Notes: a model not told the origin generated them from the letters alone. Shown: positions 1-7,640, counted from the stretch's first letter. The stretch: 13,920 nucleotides of DNA from an uncultured Collinsella sp. (GCA_900542945.1 UQPI01000053.1:1-13920); one strand, 5' to 3'. Numbers and translations are program-made.

Positions 1-770
1 CGAGCTTCGGCACGAGCTACAACGACTCGCGCCACATCACCATCGGCGCCATCGAAGACGCTATCCGCGAGAAGTACTGGCAGGACTACGACATCCGCCG
101 CGCCTTCACCGCGCAGATCATCATCGACAAGCTGAAGAAGCGCGACGGCATCACGATCGACAACATGACCGAGGCGCTTGACCGCTGCGTGGAAGACGGC
201 GTGAAGGAAATCGTCGTGCAGCCGACGCATCTCATGGCTGGCCTGGAATACGCCGACGTGAAAGACGAGCTCGACAAGTACGCCGACAAGTTCGACAAGA
301 TCTCGCTCGGCGACCCGCTGCTCACCTCCGACGACGACTACAAAAAGGTGGCCGCAGCCATTAAGGAGAACATGGCGTCCTTCGACGACGGCGAGACGGC
401 GCTGTGCCTCATGGGCCACGGCACCGAAGCCGATTCCAACGCCGACTATGCCAAGATGCAGGAAGTGTTCAAGAACGAGGGTTTGACGCAGTTCTTCGTC
501 GGCACCGTCGAGGCTGAACCGACCTGCGAGGATGTTATCGCCGCCGCGAGCGCCGCAGGCTACAAGAAGGCCGTGCTCGCGCCGTTCATGGTGGTCGCGG
601 GCGACCACGCGAACAACGACATGGCAGACGAGACCGACCCCGACAGCTGGGCTGCGAAGTTCGTGGCCGCCGGCTTCGAAGTGACGTGCCTGCTCCAGGG
701 TCTGGGACAGAACGTCGCGGTCGACGACATCTACGTCTCGCACGTGGACGACGCCATCGCCAAGCTGTAA
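1..770 (+). CDS. cbiK: CbiK-type sirohydrochlorin cobaltochelatase, 5' end cut by the window
   Basis: CbiK enzymes insert cobalt (in vitro also iron) into sirohydrochlorin in the anaerobic cobalamin pathway; periplasmic relatives are associated with heme handling. The frame is open from base 3, so 255 residues are visible against about 264 for Salmonella CbiK, and only the extreme N-terminus is missing. It begins SFGTSYNDSRHITIGAIEDA, the usual N-terminal block. The two family histidines appear as MGHGT (about base 415) and GDHANND (about base 601); PTHLMAGLEY (about base 223) is also typical. The ATG at 165 is internal, because the family block lies upstream of it. With the start missing I cannot see whether it has a signal peptide, which would separate a cytoplasmic biosynthetic enzyme from an exported one. 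It lies 146 bases upstream of a metal-complex importer on the same strand, suggesting that it works on the imported ligand. Family assignment is strong; substrate and direction of the reaction are open. Confidence 0.93.
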   Translation, partial: SFGTSYNDSRHITIGAIEDAIREKYWQDYDIRRAFTAQIIIDKLKKRDGITIDNMTEALDRCVEDGVKEIVVQPTHLMAGLEYADVKDELDKYADKFDKISLGDPLLTSDDDYKKVAAAIKENMASFDDGETALCLMGHGTEADSNADYAKMQEVFKNEGLTQFFVGTVEAEPTCEDVIAAASAAGYKKAVLAPFMVVAGDHANNDMADETDPDSWAAKFVAAGFEVTCLLQGLGQNVAVDDIYVSHVDDAIAKL

Positions 771-779
771 ACTCGCCGC

Positions 780-892
780 GCACGGGGGCGCCGGTCGCGT
801 CCCCGTGCAACGGGCATGCGCCTTTCCCCGACTGACGACGCATACCCGTTGCATTCGCATCCCGACCGCCCACCGCACGGCGCGGGCGGTCG
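780..892 (+). other. Three consecutive hairpins in the cbiK-lipoprotein gap
   Basis: Three inverted repeats sit back to back. The first pairs GCACGGGG (780-787) with CCCCGTGC (801-808). The second pairs CAACGGGCATGCG (808-820) with CGCATACCCGTTG (839-851), 12 of 13 positions matching, with an 18-base loop. The third pairs CGACCGCCC (863-871) with GGGCGGTCG (884-892). None is followed by a U-run, so these are not standard intrinsic terminators. They could protect the cbiK mRNA 3' end, set the ratio of enzyme to transporter, or form a structured 5' leader for the lipoprotein gene. The pairing is seen directly; the role is inferred. Confidence 0.6.
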
Positions 893-916
893 AAGCGATT
901 GAAAGGAACCCCCTCC

Positions 917-1450
917 ATGTTGAAGAAAACCCTCGTCTTCGCCCTGTCGGCGGCGCTTTGCGCGTTCTCGCTCGCCGGCTGCGCCGGAAATTCAATCGAC
1001 AGCGCAAAGGCAAGCGATGCCGATACCCAGGAAAAGACCGAACAGGCGGCCGATGCGCCCGCGGGCGCAAGCGCTGCCCCCATCACCGCCGACAAGGTGG
1101 CCGACGGCACCTATCCAATCACCGTAGATTCCAGCTCGAACATGTTCAGGATCGCGGACGCCCAGCTCATCGTGGAAAACGGCTCCATGCACTGCGTGAT
1201 GACGCTTTCCGGCACGGGCTACGGCAAGCTCTTCATGGGCACGGGCGACGAAGCTGCCGCCGCGAGCGAGGCCGACTTCATCCCCTATGTGGAAAACGCG
1301 GAAGGCAAGTACACCTACGACGTGCCCGTTGAAGCGCTCGACGAGGACACCGCCTGCGCCGCGTGGAGCATTAAAAGGGAGCGGTGGTACGACCGCACGC
1401 TCGTGTTCGAATCCGCCGGCGTCGATCTGCGCGCCGACGCACTGAAGTAA
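917..1450 (+). CDS. Small lipoprotein with one putative ligand-binding domain
   Basis: A 177-residue secreted lipoprotein. The N-terminus is MLKKTLVFALSAALCAFSLA followed by GC, a clear signal peptide with lipobox LAGC. An Ala/Asp/Thr-rich linker follows, then one domain from about residue 55 to the end that starts DGTYPITVD and contains LSGTGYGKLFMGTG and WYDRTLVF. The layout resembles NEAT-like beta-sandwich heme-binding domains, but the YxxxY heme motif is not visible, so I do not claim that family. The same pattern recurs in the N-terminal part of the next protein. The ATG at 917 is chosen because GAAAGGAA (901-908) lies 8 bases upstream; a TTG at 899 would only add residues before the signal peptide. 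Only 4 bases separate it from the binding-protein gene. It probably captures or relays the ligand at the cell surface; the ligand is unknown. Confidence 0.8.
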   Translation: MLKKTLVFALSAALCAFSLAGCAGNSIDSAKASDADTQEKTEQAADAPAGASAAPITADKVADGTYPITVDSSSNMFRIADAQLIVENGSMHCVMTLSGTGYGKLFMGTGDEAAAASEADFIPYVENAEGKYTYDVPVEALDEDTACAAWSIKRERWYDRTLVFESAGVDLRADALK

Positions 1451-1454
1451 CGCC

Positions 1455-3026
1455 ATGCGGTCGATTCTTCCCAAGGGGGAAAACAGGAAACGCCGCAGCA
1501 TCGCGGCGCGCGCGATCGCCTGCGTTCTCGTCGCCCTGCTCGCGCTTCCCTTCGCGGGGTGCAGTGCGAGCCCGAACGCGACCGGTGGCACGGCGGGCTC
1601 TCAGGAATACACTGTGAGCGTCTCGCTTTCCGGCGGGTCAGGGCGCGCAAGCATCGCCTCACCCACCACAATTGTGAAGGATGGCGACACCTACACCGCG
1701 ACCATCACCTGGTCGAGTTCGAACTACGACAAGATGACCGTCGACGGCGTGGACTACGCACCCGTAAACGACGGCGGCAACTCCACGTTCGAGATACCCG
1801 TCACACTCGACGAGGACATCGCCGTGTCGGCCGAGACCGTCGCCATGTCGACGCCGCACACCATCGACTACACAATCCACTTCGACTCATCCACCATGAA
1901 GGAGAAATCGGGCGACGATGCAAGCGGCGGCTCCCCTGCGGGAACGGCTTCAAGCGCCGCGGCCGACTTCCACAACGCCGATTTGGGCTGCGGCTGGGAG
2001 CCGACTGGGGCGCTTCAGCTTGAATACGCCGAGCACTTCACTGTCGACGAGTTCGAAGGCGGTCTGCGGCTTATCTGCGTTTCGAATGGGGAGCGTTTCC
2101 TCGTGGTGCCGCAAGATGCGAAGGTACCTGATGGGTTGAGCTCCGACATCGCGGTCATAAGGCGCCCCGCCGACAAGGTGTACCTCGTGTCGTCGGCGAC
2201 GATGTGCCTGGTCGACGCGCTCGATGCGAACGACAATATCATCATGTCGGGCACGAAGGCCGACGATTGCTCGGTCGCAGGCTTCAAAAGCGCGCTCGAA
2301 AGTGGGGCGATCGCCTACGGCGGCAAGTACAGCGCGCCCGACTACGAGCGAATATCGGCCTCGGGCTGCACGCTCGCCATCGAGAACACCATGATCAACC
2401 ACACGCCCGATGTGAAGGAAAAGCTGCAGAAGCTCGGGCTCGTCGTGCTCACCGAACAGTCGTCGAGCGAGCCCGAAGCACTCGGGCGCGTCGAGTGGAT
2501 TAAGCTTTTCGGCGTCCTGTTCGACAAGGAAGACGAGGCCGCGCACCTGTTCAACGAGCAGAAGGCCCGCGTCGAGCAAACGTCGGGGCTCGCGTCGTCA
2601 GGTAAAACCGTGGCGTATTTCTACATTAACTCGAACGGGGCCGCCGTCACGCGGCGGGCGGGCGACTACGTGGCGCAGATGATCGAGCTTGCAGGCGGCA
2701 GCTATGCGCTCGATGACGCGCAGACGGCGTCGACGTCAGGTTCGTCAGTAACGCTCGAAATGGAGCGCTTCTACGCGACGGCGAAGGATGCCGACATCAT
2801 CGTCTACAACGGCACCATCGACGAATCGGTTGCCACCTTGAACGACTTCGTAGGCAAAAACGCGCTATTGTCGCAGTTCAAAGCCGTGAAGAACGGCAAC
2901 GTCTGGGTCACAAGCGCCGACATGTACCAGCAGATGACTTCTACCGCCGACATTATCGACGAGCTGCACGGGGCGTTCACCGGCGATGACGCGAGCGACT
3001 TCCATTATCTGAGGAAGCTCGGTTAG
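1455..3026 (+). CDS. ABC importer substrate-binding lipoprotein (TroA/FecB type) with extra N-terminal domain
   Basis: A 523-residue protein with a basic N-terminus, a hydrophobic stretch and lipobox FAGC near residue 36, so probably a membrane-anchored lipoprotein. Residues about 55-145 form an extra domain (TATITWSSSNYDKM, STFEIPVTLDEDIA) related to the small lipoprotein just upstream. From about residue 165 it reads as a class III periplasmic-binding fold: an N-lobe with ISASGCTLAIENT, a long linking helix around VEWIKLFGVLFDKEDEAAHL, and a C-lobe with ADIIVYNGTI and NGNVWVTSADMYQQM. This family delivers iron-siderophore, heme or cobalamin to FecCD permeases. It is longer than usual (about 300-350 residues) because of the N-terminal domain. 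No strong Shine-Dalgarno precedes it and the gap to the upstream gene is 4 bases, so translational coupling is likely. Importer role is firm; the exact ligand is not. Confidence 0.85.
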   Translation: MRSILPKGENRKRRSIAARAIACVLVALLALPFAGCSASPNATGGTAGSQEYTVSVSLSGGSGRASIASPTTIVKDGDTYTATITWSSSNYDKMTVDGVDYAPVNDGGNSTFEIPVTLDEDIAVSAETVAMSTPHTIDYTIHFDSSTMKEKSGDDASGGSPAGTASSAAADFHNADLGCGWEPTGALQLEYAEHFTVDEFEGGLRLICVSNGERFLVVPQDAKVPDGLSSDIAVIRRPADKVYLVSSATMCLVDALDANDNIIMSGTKADDCSVAGFKSALESGAIAYGGKYSAPDYERISASGCTLAIENTMINHTPDVKEKLQKLGLVVLTEQSSSEPEALGRVEWIKLFGVLFDKEDEAAHLFNEQKARVEQTSGLASSGKTVAYFYINSNGAAVTRRAGDYVAQMIELAGGSYALDDAQTASTSGSSVTLEMERFYATAKDADIIVYNGTIDESVATLNDFVGKNALLSQFKAVKNGNVWVTSADMYQQMTSTADIIDELHGAFTGDDASDFHYLRKLG

Positions 3027-3030
3027 CGCC

Positions 3031-4071
3031 ATGAGAAGCCGGCTTTCCATGGCATACGACGAATCGGGGCGCGCCGCGCGGTGTCGCGTCGTGACGGCGC
3101 TGCTCGCTGTTGCCCTCATCGTGCTCGTCGGGGCCAACCTGTGCATCGGGAGCGTGCTCGTGCCCGCAGACCACATCCCCGGCATCCTTTCGGGCGGCGC
3201 GGCCAATTCCATGGAAAGCCAGGTCATCTGGGAGATTCGCCTGCCGCGCGTGCTTTCAGCCGTGCTTCTCGGCGGGGCACTTTCGCTTTCCGGGTTCCTG
3301 CTGCAGACGTTTTTCAACAACCCCATCGCCGACCCGTTCATCTTGGGCGTCTCCTCGGGCGCAAAGTTCGTCGTCGCGCTTACGATGATCGTACTTCTAG
3401 GCGCGAACATGGCCATGTCTTCGCCGGCCATGGTGGCCGCAGCGTTTCTGGGCTCGCTTATCACCATCGGCTTCGTGCTCCTCATCGCACGGCGCATAAG
3501 TTCCATGGCCATGCTCATCGTGGCGGGCGTCATGGTGGGATACATCTGCTCGGCGGCGACGAACTTCCTCATCGCCTTCGCCGACGACCAGTCCATCGTG
3601 AACCTGCACAACTGGTCTTTGGGTAGCTTCTCGGGTTCGAGCTGGGACGACATCGCGGTCATCGCGGTCGTGGTGATCACCGTGAGCGCATGCGTATTCG
3701 CGATATCGAAGCCCCTTTCCGCCTTCCAGCTGGGAGAAGCCTACGCGAAAAGCGTCGGCGTGAACGTCGAACGCTTCCGCGTGGTGCTCGTCCTTCTAGC
3801 GAGCATGCTCTCCGCCTGCGTGACCGCGTTCGCTGGTCCGGTGTCGTTCGTAGGCATCGCGGTTCCGCATCTCGTGAAGTCGGCGCTAAAGTCGTCGAAG
3901 CCCATCCGCGTGATTCCTGCGTGCTTCTTGGGAGGCGCCATCTTCTGCGCGGGCTGCGATTTGATCGCGCGCACGCTGTTCTCTCCCGTCGAGCTTTCCA
4001 TCAGTGCCGTCACCGCCATCTTCGGCGCTCCGGTGGTTATCGCGCTCATGTTGAAGAAGCGGGTGAGGTAG
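3031..4071 (+). CDS. FecCD/BtuC-type ABC importer permease
   Basis: A 346-residue integral membrane protein with many hydrophobic spans, the usual length for type II importer permeases of the siderophore/heme/cobalamin class. Family motifs are visible: IRLPRVLSAVLLGGALSLSG near the N-terminus, NNPIADPFILGVSSGA in the middle, and GPVSFVGIAVPHLVKSAL in the C-terminal third, where most relatives have Arg rather than Lys after VPHL. One such gene is enough to form a homodimeric channel. It starts 4 bases after the binding-protein gene and its TAG stop directly abuts the ATPase ATG, so the three transporter parts are probably co-translated. The motifs do not identify the ligand. Confidence 0.93.
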   Translation: MRSRLSMAYDESGRAARCRVVTALLAVALIVLVGANLCIGSVLVPADHIPGILSGGAANSMESQVIWEIRLPRVLSAVLLGGALSLSGFLLQTFFNNPIADPFILGVSSGAKFVVALTMIVLLGANMAMSSPAMVAAAFLGSLITIGFVLLIARRISSMAMLIVAGVMVGYICSAATNFLIAFADDQSIVNLHNWSLGSFSGSSWDDIAVIAVVVITVSACVFAISKPLSAFQLGEAYAKSVGVNVERFRVVLVLLASMLSACVTAFAGPVSFVGIAVPHLVKSALKSSKPIRVIPACFLGGAIFCAGCDLIARTLFSPVELSISAVTAIFGAPVVIALMLKKRVR

Positions 4072-5388
4072 ATGGGGGAATTCGTGCCGCGGCCCAAAAC
4101 GCTCGGAGGGGACATTCCATGCTTAGACAGTCCTGAGCTCGCACGAAAGCGCCAGAAGGCACTTTCGGCTCGTGCGGAACTGCGCGCGGAACGCCTCCTC
4201 CGAGCGGAGCCGAACCTCGAAACTACGGTCGAAACGCAGGCTGACGGAGCGCCGCTTTTCCACATAAGCGACCTGTCGGCGGGCTACGACAAGAAGGTCG
4301 TAGTCGAAGGCGTCGATCTGGAGGTTCGCGCGGGCGACGTCGTGGCGCTCATCGGGCCGAACGGCTCGGGCAAGTCGACCATCTTGAAAACCATCACACG
4401 CCATCTGGCACCGCTTGCCGGCGCGGTCGAGCTCGACGGGCGGGAGATTTCCCGATGGAAGACGGCGGAGTTTGCAAGGAACCTTGCCGTTATGCTGACA
4501 GATCGCCCCCGGACCGAGCTCCTCACCTGCCGCGATGTCGTAGAGGCGGGAAGGCACCCCTACACCGGGCGAATGGGCACACTCTCGCCCGACGACCATA
4601 GTCGGGTCGACGAGGCCATGAAAACCGCACATGTGGAAGAGCTCGCCGAGCGCGACTTCATGCAGATAAGCGACGGGCAACGCCAGCGCGTCATGCTCGC
4701 ACGCGCCATCGCGCAGGATCCGCGTGTGCTCGTGCTCGACGAGCCCACGTCATATCTCGATATCCGCTACCAGATCGACCTGCTGCGAATACTTCGCCAC
4801 CTTGCGAAATCGCGGAATGTGGCTGTCATCATGTCCATCCACGAACTCGAGCTCGCACAGAAAAGCGCCGACAAGGTGATTTGCGTGAAGGACGGCCGGG
4901 TCTTCCGCGCCGGCGCACCCGAGGACATATTCACGCGCGAGACGATTGGCGAGCTCTACGGCCTTCAACATGGCACCTTCAACGAGCGCTTCGGCAGCGT
5001 GGAAATTGGACGCCCGCACGGCGATGCGCACACGTTCGTCATCGCCGGCGCAGGTACGGGGTCGGCTGTGTTTCGCCAGCTCATCCGGCAGGGCAAGGCG
5101 TTCTACGCGGGCGTTCTGCACGAAGGGGACATCGACTGCGAGCTTGCGCGCGACCTAGCGGCGGAATGCGTGGCCGAGCGCGCCTTCGAGCCGATCGGGG
5201 ATAAAACCATAGCCCGCGCCAAAGAGCTCCTCGTCCACTGCGCGCGTCTTATCGTGTGCCCCGCCGCCTTCGGCACCATAAACGCCCGCAACGTAGAGCT
5301 CGTCGAGTTCGCACGATCGCATGGTATCGAGGTCATGCAAGCGTGCGAAGGCGCATCGGAGGATTCCCAATTGGAGTGGGAAGGATAA
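4072..5388 (+). CDS. ABC importer ATPase with an extra C-terminal domain
   Basis: A 438-residue protein, against about 255-275 for BtuD/FhuC/HmuV ATPases. A charged, helix-prone N-terminal extension of about 60 residues comes first. The ABC domain follows: Walker A GPNGSGKST near residue 95, signature SDGQRQRV near 200 (in place of LSGGQ), Walker B VLVLDEPTSYLD near 220, and the switch histidine in MSIHELELA near 256. This order fits the FecE/BtuD class and powers the permease encoded immediately upstream. From about residue 300 an unassigned domain begins (FVIAGAGTGSAVFRQLIRQG, then RLIVCPAAFGTINARN); its glycine-rich start followed by helix looks Rossmann-like. It may sense the ligand or a nucleotide, or bind a partner. 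The ATG at 4072 directly follows the permease stop, with GAGG just before it. An internal start nearer residue 60 cannot be excluded. Confidence 0.9.
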   Translation: MGEFVPRPKTLGGDIPCLDSPELARKRQKALSARAELRAERLLRAEPNLETTVETQADGAPLFHISDLSAGYDKKVVVEGVDLEVRAGDVVALIGPNGSGKSTILKTITRHLAPLAGAVELDGREISRWKTAEFARNLAVMLTDRPRTELLTCRDVVEAGRHPYTGRMGTLSPDDHSRVDEAMKTAHVEELAERDFMQISDGQRQRVMLARAIAQDPRVLVLDEPTSYLDIRYQIDLLRILRHLAKSRNVAVIMSIHELELAQKSADKVICVKDGRVFRAGAPEDIFTRETIGELYGLQHGTFNERFGSVEIGRPHGDAHTFVIAGAGTGSAVFRQLIRQGKAFYAGVLHEGDIDCELARDLAAECVAERAFEPIGDKTIARAKELLVHCARLIVCPAAFGTINARNVELVEFARSHGIEVMQACEGASEDSQLEWEG

Positions 5389-5405
5389 ACTGGACTTTCT
5401 TTTAA

Positions 5406-5497
5406 GGATCCTCAGGCTACAGCTCCTACGCGGCGAGGTCTACAAGGCGCCGGAGAACTTCATGAACAGGAATTTCCACGCCGACGAGCCCAATTAG
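5406..5497 (+). mobile_element. Remnant of an IS3-family transposase (OrfB)
   Basis: This stretch encodes a piece of an IS3-type OrfB from just before the integrase core. Bases 5415-5429 read GYSSY; after a single missing base the next frame continues RGEVYKAPENFMNRNFHADE then PN, up to the TAG at 5495. IS3 transposases commonly have YSSYkGEv..apN...RnFhAd.PNqkWvTDiTEF here, so the match is specific though short. The DDE catalytic core, OrfA and terminal repeats are all absent. The scrap starts within 20 bases of the ATPase stop and ends 2 bases before the stop codon of the convergent tetR-type gene. It is a dead fossil marking a past insertion or rearrangement. The family call is from memory of the motif, not a search. 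Confidence 0.72.
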
Positions 5498-5499
5498 GC

Positions 5500-6111
5500 C
5501 TAATCCAAGCGAGATTCCAGACTCGACAGGCCATTGAGAGTCAGGTCGTTGGCGACCTCCGAGACGCGCTCGATAGGAACCGAGCCGTCAGACAGCGCCC
5601 ATGTGCGATAGATTCCGATAATACCCGACAGCAAAAACGCCAGATAGTAGTCGAACATCTCGTCCTTGAGACCGTGGGGCAGCAGATCGCGCTCGGCAAT
5701 CTCGTGCTCGAGCGGCGCACGAAGACGAGCCATAAAATCATCGAGCGGAATATTCTCGATTAGCTGACGATTGAGCACAAGGTTGTTGCACAGCGCCTCG
5801 TTAACGGTTTTAAAGAAGGTCGCCGCCGCGCCTAGGGCGCGCTCGTTGGTGTCGCCGTTCATGGAAGCAAGCGTTTTCTCAACCGAGTCGACAATCATCT
5901 CCACCACATCGACGGCAATGGCATCGAGCAAGCCATCAACCGTACCAAAGTGAACGTAAAAGGTCTTACGGTCGACATTGGCCTCGCGCGCGATGGCGCT
6001 CACCGTAATGTCTGCCAGGGGCTTTTCCATGAGCAGGCGCTCGAAAGCGGAAAGGATGGCATTGCGGCTGCGAACGATGCGGCGGTCAAGACGCGGTTTG
6101 CTGGTGGCCAT
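5500..6111 (-). CDS. TetR/AcrR-family transcriptional regulator
   Basis: A 203-residue protein with an N-terminal TetR DNA-binding domain. RSRNAILSAFERLLMEKPLA is helix 1 and the turn; DITVSAIAREANVDRKTFYV followed by HFGTVDGLLDAI is the helix-turn-helix with the typical F-Y-x-H-F end. The remaining helical part would bind a ligand and dimerise; it has no recognisable ligand signature. The start at 6111 (MATSKPRL) is chosen because GAAGGGA lies 7 bases upstream; the ATG at 6138 has no ribosome-binding site. It lies 116 bases downstream of the membrane-protein gene on the same strand, so it may be co-transcribed with it or self-regulated through the inverted repeat at 6155-6178. Its 3' end abuts the IS remnant. 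Target genes are unknown. Confidence 0.9.
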   Translation of the reverse strand: MATSKPRLDRRIVRSRNAILSAFERLLMEKPLADITVSAIAREANVDRKTFYVHFGTVDGLLDAIAVDVVEMIVDSVEKTLASMNGDTNERALGAAATFFKTVNEALCNNLVLNRQLIENIPLDDFMARLRAPLEHEIAERDLLPHGLKDEMFDYYLAFLLSGIIGIYRTWALSDGSVPIERVSEVANDLTLNGLSSLESRLD

Positions 6112-6154
6112 GGTCGTGTCCCTTCGATATGCGGGCATTCATCAACAGATGAGA

Positions 6155-6178
6155 GATAATCTACGTAAGAGGATTATC
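6155..6178. promoter_or_regulatory. Inverted repeat, candidate TetR operator
   Basis: A perfect 7-base inverted repeat, GATAATC (6155-6161) and GATTATC (6172-6178), with a 10-base spacer holding TACGTA. Half-site centres are 17 bases apart, suitable for a dimeric regulator. It is 43 bases upstream of the chosen tetR-type start, where an autoregulatory operator is expected. A/T-rich symmetric sites of this size also arise by chance, and no convincing -35/-10 pair was found around it. Confidence 0.4.
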
Positions 6179-6227
6179 CCCCATACAGCACAAATATGCC
6201 CCGCATCATGAAGAACGCACGACTGCC

Positions 6228-7535
6228 CTACTGCGATTTAGGGTGCTTCTTCTTATTGAGTGCCGACGGAGATACGCGAATACCGTCGCCCGTCTGGCGC
6301 ACATAGGCTTTATGAGCCGGCTTAGCGGTCCCAGAAGCCTTCTGAGCGTGCTTCTTGGGGTCAACGGTAACAGCATTCGTGGGGTGCGGCTTAGTGGGCG
6401 CAGAGGGCGTCTGAGGCGTGCGGCCGAGTTTGCGCATCACGCGGTCCCAGCGCGCATGGATGCTCTCGTTGTGGGCGCTCTTAAGGCCCAGCAGGGGCGC
6501 AGCCAAAATGGTCGGCGCAATAAACGTAATGAGGCGCCACAGCAGATAGCCGGCGGTCGAAGCCGACCCAAAGAAATGACCCAAGAACAATGCAAAGCCG
6601 CCCTCGGCGCCACCAGTTCCACCGGGCAGGGGGACCGCAGAGCTCAGCAGCTGGACAAAGGCGCTCGCGGCCATGACCGAGAAAAAGTCGACCTCGTGGT
6701 GGCCAAAGGCAAGCATCAGGAAATACGGCACAAGATAGAAAAACGCGAGCTGCAGCATGGTGATAAACACGGTGAGCAGCATGGACGAAAAATGGCCGGC
6801 AGAGAGTTTGAATTTCTCGGAAAACGAGTAGATCTCGCCATCGACAAACGTGCGCCATCCCTCGATCTTGGTGGCCGAGACGCCAATGCGCTCGAGCCAA
6901 TTGATGATGCAATGGGCGACGCGCGTGACGGTCTTAGGCATGAGCGCGACGGCGAAGATGCCGAGCAGGATGCAGCAGTGACCGCCAAAACTAAAGACGC
7001 ACAGCAGTGTCATGTCGCCATAGCGCTCTGCGAAAAACGGCATGCGAGCAAGCAGCAGGATAGCGCCCCAGGCAACAAGGCCAAACTGATACACGATAAA
7101 ACGCGTGAACTGCGTGGCGCCGGCCTCGCCGACATTTTGGCCCGCTTTGGTCAGACGGTAGATCTGAGCAGGAGTCGAGCCCATCATCATGGGCGTCAGG
7201 TTGCCAAAGAAGATGCCACTCGCCTCGACCGAGATCAGGTCGCGAATGCCGACGGGTGAATTGGGGTCGAGCCAGACGGCGATCGCATAGGCCACAATGC
7301 CAAAGAACAGATACATAAACATGCAAAGACACGCGACAACGAGCCAGGGCGCCTGGACGCTCGACATAGCAGCCCAGAACTGCCCCATCTGCCCGGTTAC
7401 CACCAGATAGACGATATAACCCACCAGCACAACGCCGATAAAGATTGCGCCGCGGCGTGCGCTCTTATTGTCATCGCCGCCCGAGGCCTCAACCTCGACC
7501 TGGGGCTTGGACGTATGCTGAGAGGACTCCGTCAT
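6228..7535 (-). CDS. LPG-synthase TM / UPF0104-family membrane protein (flippase-like)
   Basis: A 435-residue polytopic membrane protein of the family typified by the transmembrane half of MprF. Family landmarks are GNLTPMMMGSTPAQIYRL (about residues 108-125) and PLPGGTGGAEGG (about 301-312), the conserved loop near the C-terminal helices. It lacks the C-terminal aminoacyl-transferase domain of MprF, so it should not make lysyl-phosphatidylglycerol itself. Stand-alone members are thought to move lipids or support envelope glycolipid synthesis, and the substrate here is unknown. A Lys/Pro/Thr-rich tail of about 80 residues after LLGLKSAHNES is probably cytoplasmic. The start at 7535 (MTESSQHT) is preferred because AAGGAG lies 4 bases upstream; a longer ORF to 7601 lacks such a site. 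It stands downstream of the tRNA terminator and so needs its own promoter within 7536-7640. A TetR-type regulator follows. Confidence 0.88.
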   Translation of the reverse strand: MTESSQHTSKPQVEVEASGGDDNKSARRGAIFIGVVLVGYIVYLVVTGQMGQFWAAMSSVQAPWLVVACLCMFMYLFFGIVAYAIAVWLDPNSPVGIRDLISVEASGIFFGNLTPMMMGSTPAQIYRLTKAGQNVGEAGATQFTRFIVYQFGLVAWGAILLLARMPFFAERYGDMTLLCVFSFGGHCCILLGIFAVALMPKTVTRVAHCIINWLERIGVSATKIEGWRTFVDGEIYSFSEKFKLSAGHFSSMLLTVFITMLQLAFFYLVPYFLMLAFGHHEVDFFSVMAASAFVQLLSSAVPLPGGTGGAEGGFALFLGHFFGSASTAGYLLWRLITFIAPTILAAPLLGLKSAHNESIHARWDRVMRKLGRTPQTPSAPTKPHPTNAVTVDPKKHAQKASGTAKPAHKAYVRQTGDGIRVSPSALNKKKHPKSQ

Positions 7536-7640
7536 GAGACTCCTTCTAACAGTCAAAATATCTTGGTTATTGTACCCGTAAGGGCCATAAGCAGAACGCA
7601 AAGCTCTTGTTCAAACGGGAATGACAGACAGTTGTTTGAT

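Noticed and set aside
1659..1880. Minus-strand frame inside the binding-protein gene
   Set aside because: It lies wholly within a well-supported gene, with no ribosome-binding site or recognisable domain.
7536..7640. Promoter for the flippase-like gene
   Set aside because: TTGAAC and TACAAT elements are present on the minus strand, but no pair has both good sequence and 16-18 base spacing, so no promoter was called.
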